This document shows, piece after piece, positions 23,205-35,200 of a DNA stretch of 64,000 bases. Both the position numbers and the translations under genes were made by a program. A model generated the notes under the pieces. It ran no database searches, was not told the DNA's origin, and was given only the letters and a program-made list of their open reading frames with translations. The stretch lies in the NCBI RefSeq assembly GCF_014646115.1, contig NZ_BMMV01000004.1, positions 62,001 through 126,000 of the forward strand, in the 5' to 3' direction. Position 1 is the stretch's first letter. Each line of letters opens with the position of its first letter. Source of the stretch: Streptomyces camponoticapitis (lineage in GTDB: Bacteria; Actinomycetota; Actinomycetes; Streptomycetales; Streptomycetaceae).

Positions 23205-24734
23205 TCAGATGTCGCGGAAGATCTCGATCTGCGCGCCCACCGAGTTGAGCCTCTCCGCCAAATCCTCGTAACCGCGGTTGATCACATAGACGTTGCGCAG
23301 CACCGACGTGCCCTCCGCCGCCATCATCGCCAGCAGCACGACCACGGCGGGCCGCAGCGCCGGCGGGCACATCATCTCCGCCGCGCGCCAGCGGGTCGGG
23401 CCCTCCACCAGGACCCGGTGCGGGTCGAGCAGCTGGAGCCGGCCGCCGAGGCGGTTGAGGTCCGTCAGATAGATCGCGCGGTTGTCGTAGACCCAGTCGT
23501 GGATGAGGGTCTTGCCCTGGGCGACGGCCGCGATCGCCGCGAAGAACGGGACGTTGTCGATGTTCAGGCCCGGGAACGGCATCGGGTGGATCTTGTCGAT
23601 CGGCGCCTCCAGCTTCGAGGGGCGTACGGTCAGATCCACCAGCCGGGTACGGCCGTTGTCCGCCGGGTACTCCGGCGTACGGTCGTGGTCCAGGCCCATC
23701 TCCTCCAGTACCGCGAGCTCGATCTCCAGGAACTCGATCGGCACCCGGCGGATCGTCAGCTCGGACTCGGTCACCACCGCGGCGGCGATCAGGCTCATCG
23801 CCTCGACCGGGTCCTCGGAGGGGGAGTAGTCCACGTCGGTGTCGATGCTCGGCACGCCGTGCACGGTGAGCGTGGTGGTGCCGACGCCGTCGACCCGTAC
23901 CCCGAGCGCGTCCAGGAAGAAGCAGAGGTCCTGGACCATGTAGTTCGAGGACGCGTTACGGATGACGGTGACGCCGTCGTGGCGCGCGGCGGCCAGCAGG
24001 GCGTTCTCCGTGACCGTGTCGCCGCGTTCGGTCAGCACGATGGGCCGGTCCGGCGACGTCGAGCGGTCGACCACCGCGTGGTACAGCCCCTCGGTCGCCG
24101 TGATGTCCAGGCCGAAGCGGCGCAGCGCGATCATGTGCGGCTCGATGGTGCGCGTACCGAGGTCGCAGCCGCCCGCGTACGGCAGCAGGAAGTTGTCCAT
24201 GCGGTGCAGCAGCGGACCGAGGAACATGATGATCGAGCGGGTGCGGCGCGCGGCCTCCGCGTCCATGGCCGCCATGTCCAGCTCGGCCGGCGGCACGATC
24301 TCCAGATCCATGCCGTCGTTGATCCAGCGGGTGCGGACACCGATGGAGTTGAGCACTTCGAGGAGCCGGTAGACCTCCTCGATACGCGCCACCCGCCGCA
24401 GGACCGTGCGCCCCTTGTTGAGCAGCGAACCGCAGAGCAGCGCCACGCAGGCGTTCTTGCTCGTCTTGACGTCGATGGAGCCGGAGAGCCGGCGCCCGCC
24501 GACCACCCGGAGGTGCATCGGCCCGGCGTAACCGAGCGACACGATCTCGCTGTCGAGCGCCTCACCGATGCGCGCGATCATCTCAAGGCTGATGTTCTGG
24601 TTGCCGCGCTCGATGCGGTTCACAGCGCTCTGACTGGTGGCCAGCGCATCCGCGAGCTGGGTCTGTGTCCAGCCTCTGTGCTGACGGGCGTCACGGATGA
24701 GCTTGCCGATACGTACGAGGTAGTCGTCTGCCAT
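23205..24734 (-). CDS. MurA-like enolpyruvyl transferase with N-terminal XRE helix-turn-helix
   Basis: 509 aa. Residues 1-65 are a Cro/C1-type helix-turn-helix (RGWTQTQLADALATSQSAVN, RIERGNQNIS). Residues about 73-509 are an EPSP/MurA-type enolpyruvyl transferase: VVGGRRLSGSIDVKTSKNAC (substrate Lys/Asn pair), YAGGCDLGTRTIE with a Cys at the place of the MurA catalytic Cys115, and C-terminal RPAVVVLLAMMAAEGTSVLR. MurA moves enolpyruvate from PEP to UDP-GlcNAc at the first step of peptidoglycan synthesis. A second, HTH-fused MurA is known in Streptomyces next to aconitase. The DNA-binding domain suggests control, and a palindrome lies just upstream of the ATG. Confidence 0.92.
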   Translation of the reverse strand: MADDYLVRIGKLIRDARQHRGWTQTQLADALATSQSAVNRIERGNQNISLEMIARIGEALDSEIVSLGYAGPMHLRVVGGRRLSGSIDVKTSKNACVALLCGSLLNKGRTVLRRVARIEEVYRLLEVLNSIGVRTRWINDGMDLEIVPPAELDMAAMDAEAARRTRSIIMFLGPLLHRMDNFLLPYAGGCDLGTRTIEPHMIALRRFGLDITATEGLYHAVVDRSTSPDRPIVLTERGDTVTENALLAAARHDGVTVIRNASSNYMVQDLCFFLDALGVRVDGVGTTTLTVHGVPSIDTDVDYSPSEDPVEAMSLIAAAVVTESELTIRRVPIEFLEIELAVLEEMGLDHDRTPEYPADNGRTRLVDLTVRPSKLEAPIDKIHPMPFPGLNIDNVPFFAAIAAVAQGKTLIHDWVYDNRAIYLTDLNRLGGRLQLLDPHRVLVEGPTRWRAAEMMCPPALRPAVVVLLAMMAAEGTSVLRNVYVINRGYEDLAERLNSVGAQIEIFRDI

Positions 24735-24740
24735 GGCGCC

Positions 24741-24761
24741 AGGCTATCTCATATGTGAGAT
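24741..24761 (-). promoter_or_regulatory. Palindrome and leaderless promoter of the HTH-MurA gene
   Basis: Arms ATCTCA (24746-24751) and TGAGAT (24756-24761) around a TATG centre. On the minus strand TAGCCT (24746-24741) lies six bases before the ATG at 24734 and there is no ribosome site, as in leaderless genes. The palindrome would cover the -10 region, so it may be the autoregulatory site of the HTH domain. Confidence 0.5.
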
Positions 24762-24925
24762 GAGAGAGTTGCTGAGTTGCGCCATTCGTGAGTGCGGACC
24801 GAGGCCGTGCGCATGCCCCGCGAACCCGGTGCGGGGCCGCCGTGCGGCCGAGGCGCGCGCACGCGCCTCGGTGACCATCATGGCCCGATTTGCGCACTCC
24901 GGCGAGTGAGGTACGACCGTACGGC

Positions 24926-25126
24926 TCAGTGGCCCCGCCGCTTCGTCGTCGTCTTGCGCCAGCCGAAGGGGCCGGGCAGATCCATCGACGTGGTGCGCCG
25001 GCCCGTGCTGCTCGTGGTGCGGCGCGGCCCGTTCTTGCCCCCGGTCGTGATCGACCACGAACGCTTGTTGATGTTGAGCCGTACGCCCGGCAGGATCCGG
25101 AAGCTCTTACGGAAGGTGATCGGCAC
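24926..25126 (-). CDS. DUF4236 domain protein
   Basis: 66 aa, very basic. The start MPITFRKSFRILPGVRLNIN and the following RSWSITTGG are typical of the DUF4236 family (a short domain with a conserved FRKSF...PG.R.N pattern). The C-terminal half is rich in Arg, Thr and Ser and probably disordered. Function is unknown. It is a stand-alone minus-strand gene. Confidence 0.8.
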   Translation of the reverse strand: MPITFRKSFRILPGVRLNINKRSWSITTGGKNGPRRTTSSTGRRTTSMDLPGPFGWRKTTTKRRGH

Positions 25127-25232
25127 GGTCTTTTCCTCAAATCGGCCTGGGCGAAGCCCTGTTGGTGGTACGGATTACCGCTCGGCCGCCATCCATGTCT
25201 GCCCGTGCCGACATTGACGGAGAGTAGCCGCG

Positions 25233-25970
25233 TCAGCCCTGGGCCGTCGGCCTGATCACGAGCTCGTTGACGTCGACCTCCGGCGGCCGGCCGATCGCGT
25301 AATCGATCGCCTCGCCGATCGCGTCCGGCCGGATCGCGATCGCCATGGCGTCGCGCACCGACTCGCGTACGCCGGGATCGCTGATGGCGTTGGTCAGTTC
25401 GCTCTGCGTCAGACCGGGGCTGACCACGGTGACGCGCACCTCGCGGCTCTCCTGCCGCAGCCCCTCCGAGATGGCGCGGACCGCGAACTTCGTCGCGCTG
25501 TAGACGGCCGCCGTCGGGTCGACGCGGAGTCCGGAGACGGACGCGATGTTCACGACGTGCCCGGCGCCCTGCTCGCGCATCACGGGCAGTACGGCGGCGA
25601 TGCCGTGCAGCACTCCCCGGATGTTGACGTCGATCATGTGGTCCCACTCGTCGGTCTTCAGCGCGTCCAGCATCGACAGCGGCATCACGCCGGCGTTGTT
25701 GACGAGGACGTCCACGCGTCCGTGGCGCTCGCGCGCCTCGCGCACGAACGACCGCATGCTCTCCAGGCTCGTCACGTCCAGTTCGTGGTGGTCCGCGGTG
25801 CCGCCGGCGGCCCGGACGGACCGGGCGAGCGCGGCGAGCAGCCCGGTTCGGCGGGCGCCGAGGACGAGCCGGTGGCCGGAGGCTGCCAGCCGCCGCGCGG
25901 TGGCCTCGCCGATGCCGCTGCTCGCGCCGGTGATGAGGACGACCTTGCTGGTGGGGGAGGGGGTGATCAT
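25233..25970 (-). CDS. Short-chain dehydrogenase/reductase (SDR)
   Basis: 245 aa from ATG after GAAGGA. Classical SDR motifs are all present: cofactor loop TGASSGIGEATARRL, HELDVTS (adenine pocket), NNAGVMPLSM and the catalytic YSATKFAV (YxxxK) with an upstream Ser in NIASVSGLR. The GARRTG end of strand 2 suggests NADP preference. The substrate is unknown. It is divergent from the XRE regulator at 26171, a common arrangement of a reductase with its own repressor in Streptomyces. Confidence 0.93.
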   Translation of the reverse strand: MITPSPTSKVVLITGASSGIGEATARRLAASGHRLVLGARRTGLLAALARSVRAAGGTADHHELDVTSLESMRSFVREARERHGRVDVLVNNAGVMPLSMLDALKTDEWDHMIDVNIRGVLHGIAAVLPVMREQGAGHVVNIASVSGLRVDPTAAVYSATKFAVRAISEGLRQESREVRVTVVSPGLTQSELTNAISDPGVRESVRDAMAIAIRPDAIGEAIDYAIGRPPEVDVNELVIRPTAQG

Positions 25971-26170
25971 GGGGGAGTCCTTCGCGGGAGATGTGCCGGT
26001 ACGGGTGAGGTACGGCGAGCATGCGCCGGACCCGGCCCGGGAGGCAGGGCGGGACTTCCTGGGTGTGCCGCACCCAGGCTCTCCCGGGCGCGGGCGGGCA
26101 CACCCGGGCACGCACAGGGGCACTCGGGCGGTGCTCTCCGCGCGGCTCTCCGCGACGTACGCTTCGACCC

Positions 26171-27046
26171 ATGAACGGTCACGAACTGGGCGAATTCCTT
26201 CGGGCCCGGCGCGCCCGGCTCAAGCCCGCCGACGTCGGGATGCCCAGCTCCGGAGCCCGCCGGGTCGCCGGGCTCCGGCGTGAGGAGGTCGCCGTCCTCG
26301 CCGGGGTCAGCGCCGACTACTACGCCCGTCTGGAGCAAGGCCGCGAGCGCAGCCCGTCCGGTCCGGTGGTCGACGCCCTCGGCCAGGCCCTGCGGCTCGA
26401 CGCGGACGCCGTCGGCCACGCGTACCGCCTGGCCGGCCTCACCCCGAAAGCCCTGAAAGCCCCGCACCGCACCGCCGCCGACCCCGAGCGCGTGGACCCG
26501 GAGCTGGCGCGGCTGATGAGTGCCTTCCCGGCGGCCGTGGCCTACATCGTCAACCGGCGTCTCGACGTCCTCGCGTCGAACGCCCTCGCCGACGCCCTCA
26601 TGTCCCCGCTCGCCGACCGTCGGCACATGGTCCGCTCGCTCTTCCACGATCCGGCCGCCCGCGTTCTCTTCGCCGAGTGGCCGACCGTCGCACGCGACAG
26701 CGTCGAGGCGCTGCGGCTGGCCGTCGGCCATGACCCGCACGACCCGGTACTCACCGCGCTCGTCGCCGAACTGCGCGCGGGCAGCGAGGAGTTCGCCGCG
26801 CTCTGGCAGGACCACAGCGTCGGTGAACTCGGCCGCAAGACAAAGATCTTCAACCATCCCGACGTGGGCCGGATCGAGCTGACGTACCAGACCTTCGACG
26901 TCCAGGGGACGCCCGGCCGGCAGCTGCTCGTCGGCACGGCCGCGCCCGGCGCCGACGCCGACTCGCTCGCGCTCCTCCAGTCGCTGCACGCCGCGCGACG
27001 TGACGGGCGTCGTACGGACAACTCCCCGAGCACCAAGGAAAGTTGA
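26171..27046 (+). CDS. XRE-family regulator with MmyB-like ligand-binding domain
   Basis: 291 aa. The N-terminal HTH is RRVAGLRREEVAVLAGVSAD (about 35-54) followed by YYARLEQGR. Residues about 105-280 match the MmyB-like transcription-regulator ligand-binding domain (AYIVNRRLDVLASNALADAL, ARDSVEALRLAVGHDPHDP, QTFDVQGTPGRQLLVGTA). Such regulators often control a divergent SDR, here at 25233. The downstream reductase-like gene begins 11 nt after the stop and is likely cotranscribed. Confidence 0.92.
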   Translation: MNGHELGEFLRARRARLKPADVGMPSSGARRVAGLRREEVAVLAGVSADYYARLEQGRERSPSGPVVDALGQALRLDADAVGHAYRLAGLTPKALKAPHRTAADPERVDPELARLMSAFPAAVAYIVNRRLDVLASNALADALMSPLADRRHMVRSLFHDPAARVLFAEWPTVARDSVEALRLAVGHDPHDPVLTALVAELRAGSEEFAALWQDHSVGELGRKTKIFNHPDVGRIELTYQTFDVQGTPGRQLLVGTAAPGADADSLALLQSLHAARRDGRRTDNSPSTKES

Positions 27047-27057
27047 AGGAGCACCCC

Positions 27058-27678
27058 ATGACGGTCACCGTCACCGCCGACATGACCATGTCACTCGACG
27101 GCTATATCGCCGGTACCGAGCACGGCGTCGCCGACCCCGGAGGCAAGGGCGCCGACCGGATCGGCGGCTGGATCCACGCCGAGTCCAGCCGGCGCGAGCG
27201 CTCGGGCCCCGGCGGCGGTGAGGCCGACCAGGACTCGGAGATCATGCGCGAGTGGTTCGAGGCGACCGGCTCGGTGGTCATGGGCCGGCTCATGTACGAC
27301 TCGGGGGTGGACTTCTGGGGCGACACCCCGCCCTTCCGCTGCCCGGTCTTCGTCCTGACCAACCGGCCCGCGCCCGCCCTCGTCAAGGAGGGCGGCACGA
27401 CGTTCACCTTCGTCACCGAAGGCATCCACAGCGGGCTCGACCAGGCCAGGGCCGCCGCCGACGGCCGCAACGTCGACATCGCGGGCGGCGCCCGGACCGT
27501 CCAGCAGTATCTGAGGGCCCGCCTCGTCGACGAGCTCCAGCTGCATGTGATCCCGGTGCTGCTCGGCGCCGGTCTCCGGCTCTTCGACAACCTCGGCCTG
27601 GGCTCGCACGACCTCGAACCGATCCGTGTGGTCGACACCCCGGGCGCCACCCACCTCAAGTACCGGATCCTCAAGTAG
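27058..27678 (+). CDS. Dihydrofolate reductase / RibD C-terminal domain-like reductase
   Basis: 206 aa, ATG preceded by GAAGGAG; an in-frame TTG at 27043 is less likely. It starts TADMTMSLDGYIAG, the signature of the RibD_C/DHFR-like family, and contains SVVMGRLMYDSG, VFVLTNRPAP, DIAGGARTVQQYL and DELQLHVIPVLLGAGLRLF. These small NADPH-dependent reductases are widespread in Streptomyces and seldom assigned. It forms a two-gene operon with the XRE regulator. Confidence 0.88.
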   Translation: MTVTVTADMTMSLDGYIAGTEHGVADPGGKGADRIGGWIHAESSRRERSGPGGGEADQDSEIMREWFEATGSVVMGRLMYDSGVDFWGDTPPFRCPVFVLTNRPAPALVKEGGTTFTFVTEGIHSGLDQARAAADGRNVDIAGGARTVQQYLRARLVDELQLHVIPVLLGAGLRLFDNLGLGSHDLEPIRVVDTPGATHLKYRILK

Positions 27679-27812
27679 CGCGGGGACGGCGGACATCGCC
27701 GGGATGCCTGAGGACCGCCTGGCGGCGCGCGACGCCGCCAGGGGCGGCACCGGTATCCGGGCGCGAACACATGGCTCCCGGGCATGACCTCGCAGCGGTC
27801 ATGTACTAGAGT

Positions 27813-27830
27813 TATCTCGACATCGAGATA
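27813..27830. promoter_or_regulatory. 18-bp palindrome upstream of aconitase
   Basis: TATCTCGA-CA-TCGAGATA has perfect 8-bp arms. It lies 157 bp before the aconitase start. In S. coelicolor the MarR-type regulator TamR is reported to bind the aconitase promoter; this palindrome is a candidate for that or a similar operator, but the match was made without its published consensus to hand. Confidence 0.5.
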
Positions 27831-27862
27831 TCTGCCGAAGGCGTACCGCAGCCGCCAGGCAG

Positions 27863-30702
<2,840 letters not shown>

Positions 30703-30724
30703 GCCTTGCCGGACGGCAGTTGAC

Positions 30725-30770
30725 GAGGGGCCGCACCTCACGCGCTTCGGTGTGTGGGGTGCGGCCCCTC
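30725..30770 (+). terminator. Terminator of the aconitase gene
   Basis: Perfect 13-bp arms GAGGGGCCGCACC (30725-30737) and GGTGCGGCCCCTC (30758-30770), extendable inward by 4 bp with one mismatch. It lies 22 nt after the aconitase stop. Confidence 0.85.
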
Positions 30771-30945
30771 GGCGCGTGCGGGTTCCAGCAGGGCGTGCGT
30801 CGGAAGTGGATCACTGACGAGGCTCGACGGCTGGGGTCTCTTACTTCGGCAGGTCGAGGACCCGGGAGGGTGGCCCAAGCGACCAGCGCGGTTCTGGTCC
30901 ACGGCCGGATGGCGTGAGAGTGCGGCAGGCTTGCGCGGCGCATCC

Positions 30946-31098
30946 GTCCGGTTGAAATCCGACATCGATCGCATCGAGGAGAGCGGCGTCGACCCGACCC
31001 TTGAACTCATCGAGCGCCTGGCGGTGGCTCCGCAATCGGGCGCGCGGGTCGACCCCGGCGCTTCCCCCGAATTCCGCTTCGAGGCCCGCGCCGCCTGA
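30946..31098 (+). pseudogene. Remnant of an XRE-type regulator/antitoxin C-terminus
   Basis: The frame ending at 31098 reads SDIDRIEESGVDPTLELIER followed by LAVAPQSGARVDPGASPEFRFEARAA, which looks like the end of a helix-turn-helix antitoxin (recognition helix, PTLELIERLA helix, then a strand). The expected first HTH helices upstream are missing and the upstream frame is not protein-like, so the gene appears truncated. The original partner is not present. Confidence is limited by the short length. Confidence 0.4.
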
Positions 31099-31123
31099 GC
31101 GGTGGGGCCACGGCCGGCTCGGA

Positions 31124-31327
31124 CTACGTCTCGGTCTTGACGCTCGCGACGAATGCCGTCCAGGCCGGTGCGGGGATGGCGAGCGCGCCGGCCTGGGGTG
31201 CCTTGCTGTCGCGGACGGGGATGACTCCGGGGAGGCCGTCGGCCACCTCCACGCAGTCGCCGCCTTCGCCGTTGCTGTACGAGGACTTGCGCCAGGTGAG
31301 GCTGGTCATGTCGGCTGTCGCGCTCAT
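31124..31327 (-). CDS. DUF397 domain protein
   Basis: 67 aa. LTWRKSSYSNGEGGDCVEVA and VIPVRDSKAP are the DUF397 signature. The gene overlaps the stop of the upstream XRE/DUF5753 regulator by 4 nt (ATGA). Such pairs are found in many copies in Streptomyces genomes (bldB/whiJ-type loci) and are thought to act together, perhaps toxin-antitoxin-like or developmental. It ends just after the HTH remnant on the other strand. Confidence 0.93.
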   Translation of the reverse strand: MSATADMTSLTWRKSSYSNGEGGDCVEVADGLPGVIPVRDSKAPQAGALAIPAPAWTAFVASVKTET

Positions 31328-32154
31328 GGTGTCGTGTAGTCCTTCGCCGTCGATTCGAGCCAGTCGAGGGATGCCATCGGTGACAACGCGGCGGCCCTGA
31401 CCAGATCGTATGACGAGTGGAAGCGGCCCACCAGCGCCGGGTCGTCGATGAGTTGGCCCGTGTGCGAGCCCTCGGTGTACGCCACGTCCGGCGCGTCGCC
31501 GAAGCTCATCAGACGGAATGTCTCCTGCACGAAGGCGTGCGCCGAAGCGGCGTACGGCACCACCTGCACCATCACCCGCCGGGCCCGTCCCAGCGAGACC
31601 AGACGGCCCAGTTGCTCGCGCATGCAGCCGGGACCGCCCAGCGGGACGCGCAGCGCCGCCTCGTGCAGAACGGCCCAGAGCGTCGGTGCCGTATCGCCGT
31701 CCAGGATGCGCTGGCGCGCCATCCGGGCGCGCACGTACTCCTCGACCTCCTCCTGCGGGGCGAGCGGCAGAGACGCGTGCGTGATGGCGCGTGCGTAACG
31801 CTCGGTCTGGAGCAGTCCCGGAATCACCAGCGGTGAGTACGTGCAGATCGACCGGGCCAACGGCTCCAGCGCCGCCGCGTCCGCGAAGTAGTCCGCGATA
31901 CTCGTGCTCCGCGCCAGCTTCGCCAGGCGCTGCAAGTGCTCGCCGCTGCCGAGCACTTCATCGATCATCCGCGACATGTCCACCATCGGCCACCGCGTCG
32001 CCGATTCGAACTGCCCGATGTACGAGCCGGTGCAGAACACCCGCTCGCCGAGCTGGGTCTGGGTGAGCCCGGCCTCCTCCCGCAGGCGGCGAAGTTCCGC
32101 TCCGTAGAAGGCCCTTGGGTTGGCGTACGCGTCGAGATCATTGGGTTGCGGCAT
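31324..32154 (-). CDS. XRE-family regulator with DUF5753 domain (WhiJ-like)
   Basis: 276 aa from ATG at 32154; an in-frame TTG six codons upstream is also possible and no ribosome site is seen for either. Residues about 18-75 are the HTH (ELRRLREEAGLTQTQLGERV, SYIGQFESATRWP). Residues about 95-270 are the DUF5753 (Scr1-associated) domain: LARSICTYSPLVIPGLLQTE, YARAITHASLPLAP, MREQLGRLVSLGRARRVMVQ and DVAYTEGSHTGQLIDDP. It is cotranscribed with the DUF397 gene. The pair belongs to the WhiJ-type regulators; the target is unknown. Confidence 0.93.
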   Translation of the reverse strand: MPQPNDLDAYANPRAFYGAELRRLREEAGLTQTQLGERVFCTGSYIGQFESATRWPMVDMSRMIDEVLGSGEHLQRLAKLARSTSIADYFADAAALEPLARSICTYSPLVIPGLLQTERYARAITHASLPLAPQEEVEEYVRARMARQRILDGDTAPTLWAVLHEAALRVPLGGPGCMREQLGRLVSLGRARRVMVQVVPYAASAHAFVQETFRLMSFGDAPDVAYTEGSHTGQLIDDPALVGRFHSSYDLVRAAALSPMASLDWLESTAKDYTTP

Positions 32155-32203
32155 ATGACCCAGCGTAGTCAATCGTCACCGTTCCGTGCCCGGGAAACAG
32201 GAA

Positions 32204-32232
32204 ACGGGCCCCGGCGCACCGCCGGGACCCGT
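32204..32232 (-). terminator. Terminator of the GH92 gene
   Basis: Arms ACGGGCCCCGGCG (32204-32216) and CGCCGGGACCCGT (32220-32232), 13 bp with one mismatch and a 3-nt loop, 21 nt past the minus-strand stop. Confidence 0.75.
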
Positions 32233-32252
32233 CCACCTGAGCAGAACCGCCG

Positions 32253-35200
32253 CTAGCGCAGCAACTCCACCTCCGCCAGATCGGCCTGACCCTTCGTCAC
32301 CAGGCGGTAGTGCTCGTACGACCCCGGCGAGGCGACCGAGAACGCCCTCGTCTGCTGGTCCCACCTGAACGACTGGCCCGACCGTTTGTCCAGGGTCTTC
32401 CAGGTCTCGCCGTCAGCCGAGCCCTGCAACTCCCAGGCGCGCGGCGAGGTTTCCGCCTTGGCCGACGTCAGCGTGTACTGGACCGCCTCCGTCGCCGACG
32501 AGACCGGCAGATCCACCGAGCCACCCGCCGCGCCCGACGTCTTCGACGAGTTGTCGAAGAGCGCGCCCGAGCCGGTCACCGCGTCCGTCCTCGGTGAGGG
32601 CACCTTGTCGTCCTGGGTGATCGACACCGGGGCCGCGTCCTTGCCCGAGCCCCACGTCGAGGGCTCCGCGCCCATGTCGAACTCCAGCGTGCCGCCCTCG
32701 GCGAGCAGGTCGTGCGGCAGGGCCGTGGAGTTCCACGCCTTGCCGTTGACCTTCAGGCCCTGCACGTAGATGTTCTTGTCACTGTTCTCCGGCGCCGAGA
32801 CGACGAGCTTCTTCCCGTTCTCCAGGTGCACCGTCGTCTTCGTGAAGAGCGGCGAGCCCACCGCGTACTCCCCGCTGCCCATCACCAGCGGGTAGAAGCC
32901 CATCGCGGAGAAGAGGTACCAGGCCGACTGCTCGCCGTTGTCCTCGTCGCCGTGGTAGCCCTGCCCGATCTCGCTGCCGGTGTAGAGGCGGCCGAGCACC
33001 TCGCGGACCTTCTCCTGCGTCTTCCAGGGCTTGGACGCCGCGTTGTACATGTACGTGGCGTGGTGCGCGACCTGGTTGGAGTGGCCGTACATGCCCATCC
33101 GGACGTCCCGCGCTTCCGTCATCTCGTGGATGACGCCTCCGTAGGACCCCACGAACTCCGCCGACGCGGTCTCCGGCGTGGCGAAGTACTCGTCCAGCTT
33201 GTCGCCGAGACCCGCGCGTCCGCCGTACAGGTTGGCGAGACCGCGTGAGTCCTGCGCCGCCGTGAAGGCGTAGCCCCAGCCGTTGGTCTCGGTGTAGTCG
33301 TAGCCCCACACCCGCGGGTCGTACTCGTCGCTCGGGACCCGCCAGTCGCCCTTCAGGTCCCGGCCCTGGAAGAAGTCGGCCTCGGAGTCGAAGAGCGAGA
33401 CATAGCTCCGGGCGCGGTTGAGGAAGTACTCGGACTCGTCCTTGTACCGCTTCTTGCCCGTCTCCTCGTAGAGCTTCTCGCCCATCTTCGCTATGCCGTA
33501 GTCGTTGAGGTAGCCCTCCAGCGACCACGACAGGCCCTCATGGGTCTCCGTGGAGGCATAGCCGAGGAACGGCGACGTCTCCATGCCCTTGCGGCCCACG
33601 CCCGAACTCGGCGGCACCACGGTCGCGTTCTTCAGCGCCGCGTCGTACGCCGCCTTCGCGTCGAAGTCGACACCCTTCACGTACGCGTCCGCGAAGGCCA
33701 CGTCCGAGCTGGTGCCGGTCATCAGGTCGGCGTAGCCGGGGGAGGACCAGCGGGAGATCCAGCCGCCGTCCTTGTACTGCTGGACGAAGCCGTCCACCAT
33801 CTCCCCGGCCTTCTTCGGCGTCAGGAAGGAGTACGCGGGCCAGGTCGTCCGGTAGGTGTCCCAGAAGCCGTTGTTGACGTACACCTCGCCCGTGACGATC
33901 TTCGCGCCCGTGTGGGTGGGGGAGTCCGTGCCCATCTTCGGCACGAAGGGGCTGGCGTACTGCTGCCGCGGCTTCTTCTTCGTACCCGTGTTCTCGAAGC
34001 CGGAGTTGGGATACAGGTAGAGCCGGTAGAGGCTGGAGTAGAGCGTCGTGAGCTGGTCCTTGTTCGCGCCCTCGACCTCCACCTTCCCCAGGATGCCGTC
34101 CCAGGCGCGCTGCGCGTCCTTCTTGACCCGTTCGAAGCCGAGGTCGGCCGGCAGCTCGTCCGCCAGGTTCTTCTTCGCCTGGTCGACGCTGATCAGCGAG
34201 GTCGCGATACGCAGGTTGACCGTGCGGTCCTGCCCGGCGTCGAGGCGCACGAAGCCGGTGACGTCCTGCCCGCCGCCGCCCGGCAGCTTTCCGCTGTCCT
34301 TGACCGCCGCGTCGAGGACGCCGTAGACGAACAGCCGTGTGGCGCCCGCCGATCCGCCGCTGCGCACGTCGGAGTAGCCGGTGAAGGAGCGGTTCGCGGC
34401 GTCGATGGTCAGACCGCCGTTGTTGTTGACGTTGTCGAGGACGAGGCTCGCGTCGTCACCCGGATAGGTGAACCGCATCGCGGCCGCGTGGTCCGTGGGG
34501 GTGATCTCAGCCTTGAGGCCGTTCTCGAACGTGACGCCGTAGTAGTGCGGCCTGGCGATCTCGTTCTCGTGGCGGAACGGCAGCGCGCGCGCCGAGCGCG
34601 ACGCGTCCGGTGTGCCGGCGGCCGTGGACGGCATCAGCTGGAAGGTCTGCCGGTCGCCCATCCAGGGGCTCGGCTCGTGGCTCGCGGACAGCGCCTCCAG
34701 CGTCGGGAGGTTGTCGCTGTTGTTGTCGCGCGCGTACTCGTAGATCCAGCTCGTGGATGCGGCGTCGGTCACCGGGGTCCAGAAGTTGAAGCCGTGCGGC
34801 ACGGCCGTGGCCGGGAAGTTGTTGCCGCGTGAGAAGGAGCCGCTGGAGTTGGTGCCGCGCGTGGTGGACGCGTAGTCCGACAGATGCGCGAGGCGCTTCT
34901 CGGGCGCCTTCACGGCCAGCGCGATGTCGTCCACCCAGCCCTGGAACTTCGCCGGGCCCTTGGGCGAGTCGTACGCGACGAGGATGCGGTCGACCGTCTT
35001 GCCGGCGGCGACCGAGCCGATCCGGGAGGCGACCGCGTTCCACTGGTTGACGTACAGCCGCTTGGCCTCGCCCTGGCCCTGAGGGCTCATCAGCCCGCCG
35101 TGCGAGTCGAGAGCCTTCAGGTCGCTCAGGTACGTGCCGTCGGTGAAGGCGAGGTCCACCGAGACGTTCGTCGCCGGGTAGCCCAGGTCCGTCTCCGGCA

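Noticed and set aside
31124..32154. XRE/DUF397 pair as a novel system
   Set aside because: This is a common multi-copy arrangement in Streptomyces and is already known.
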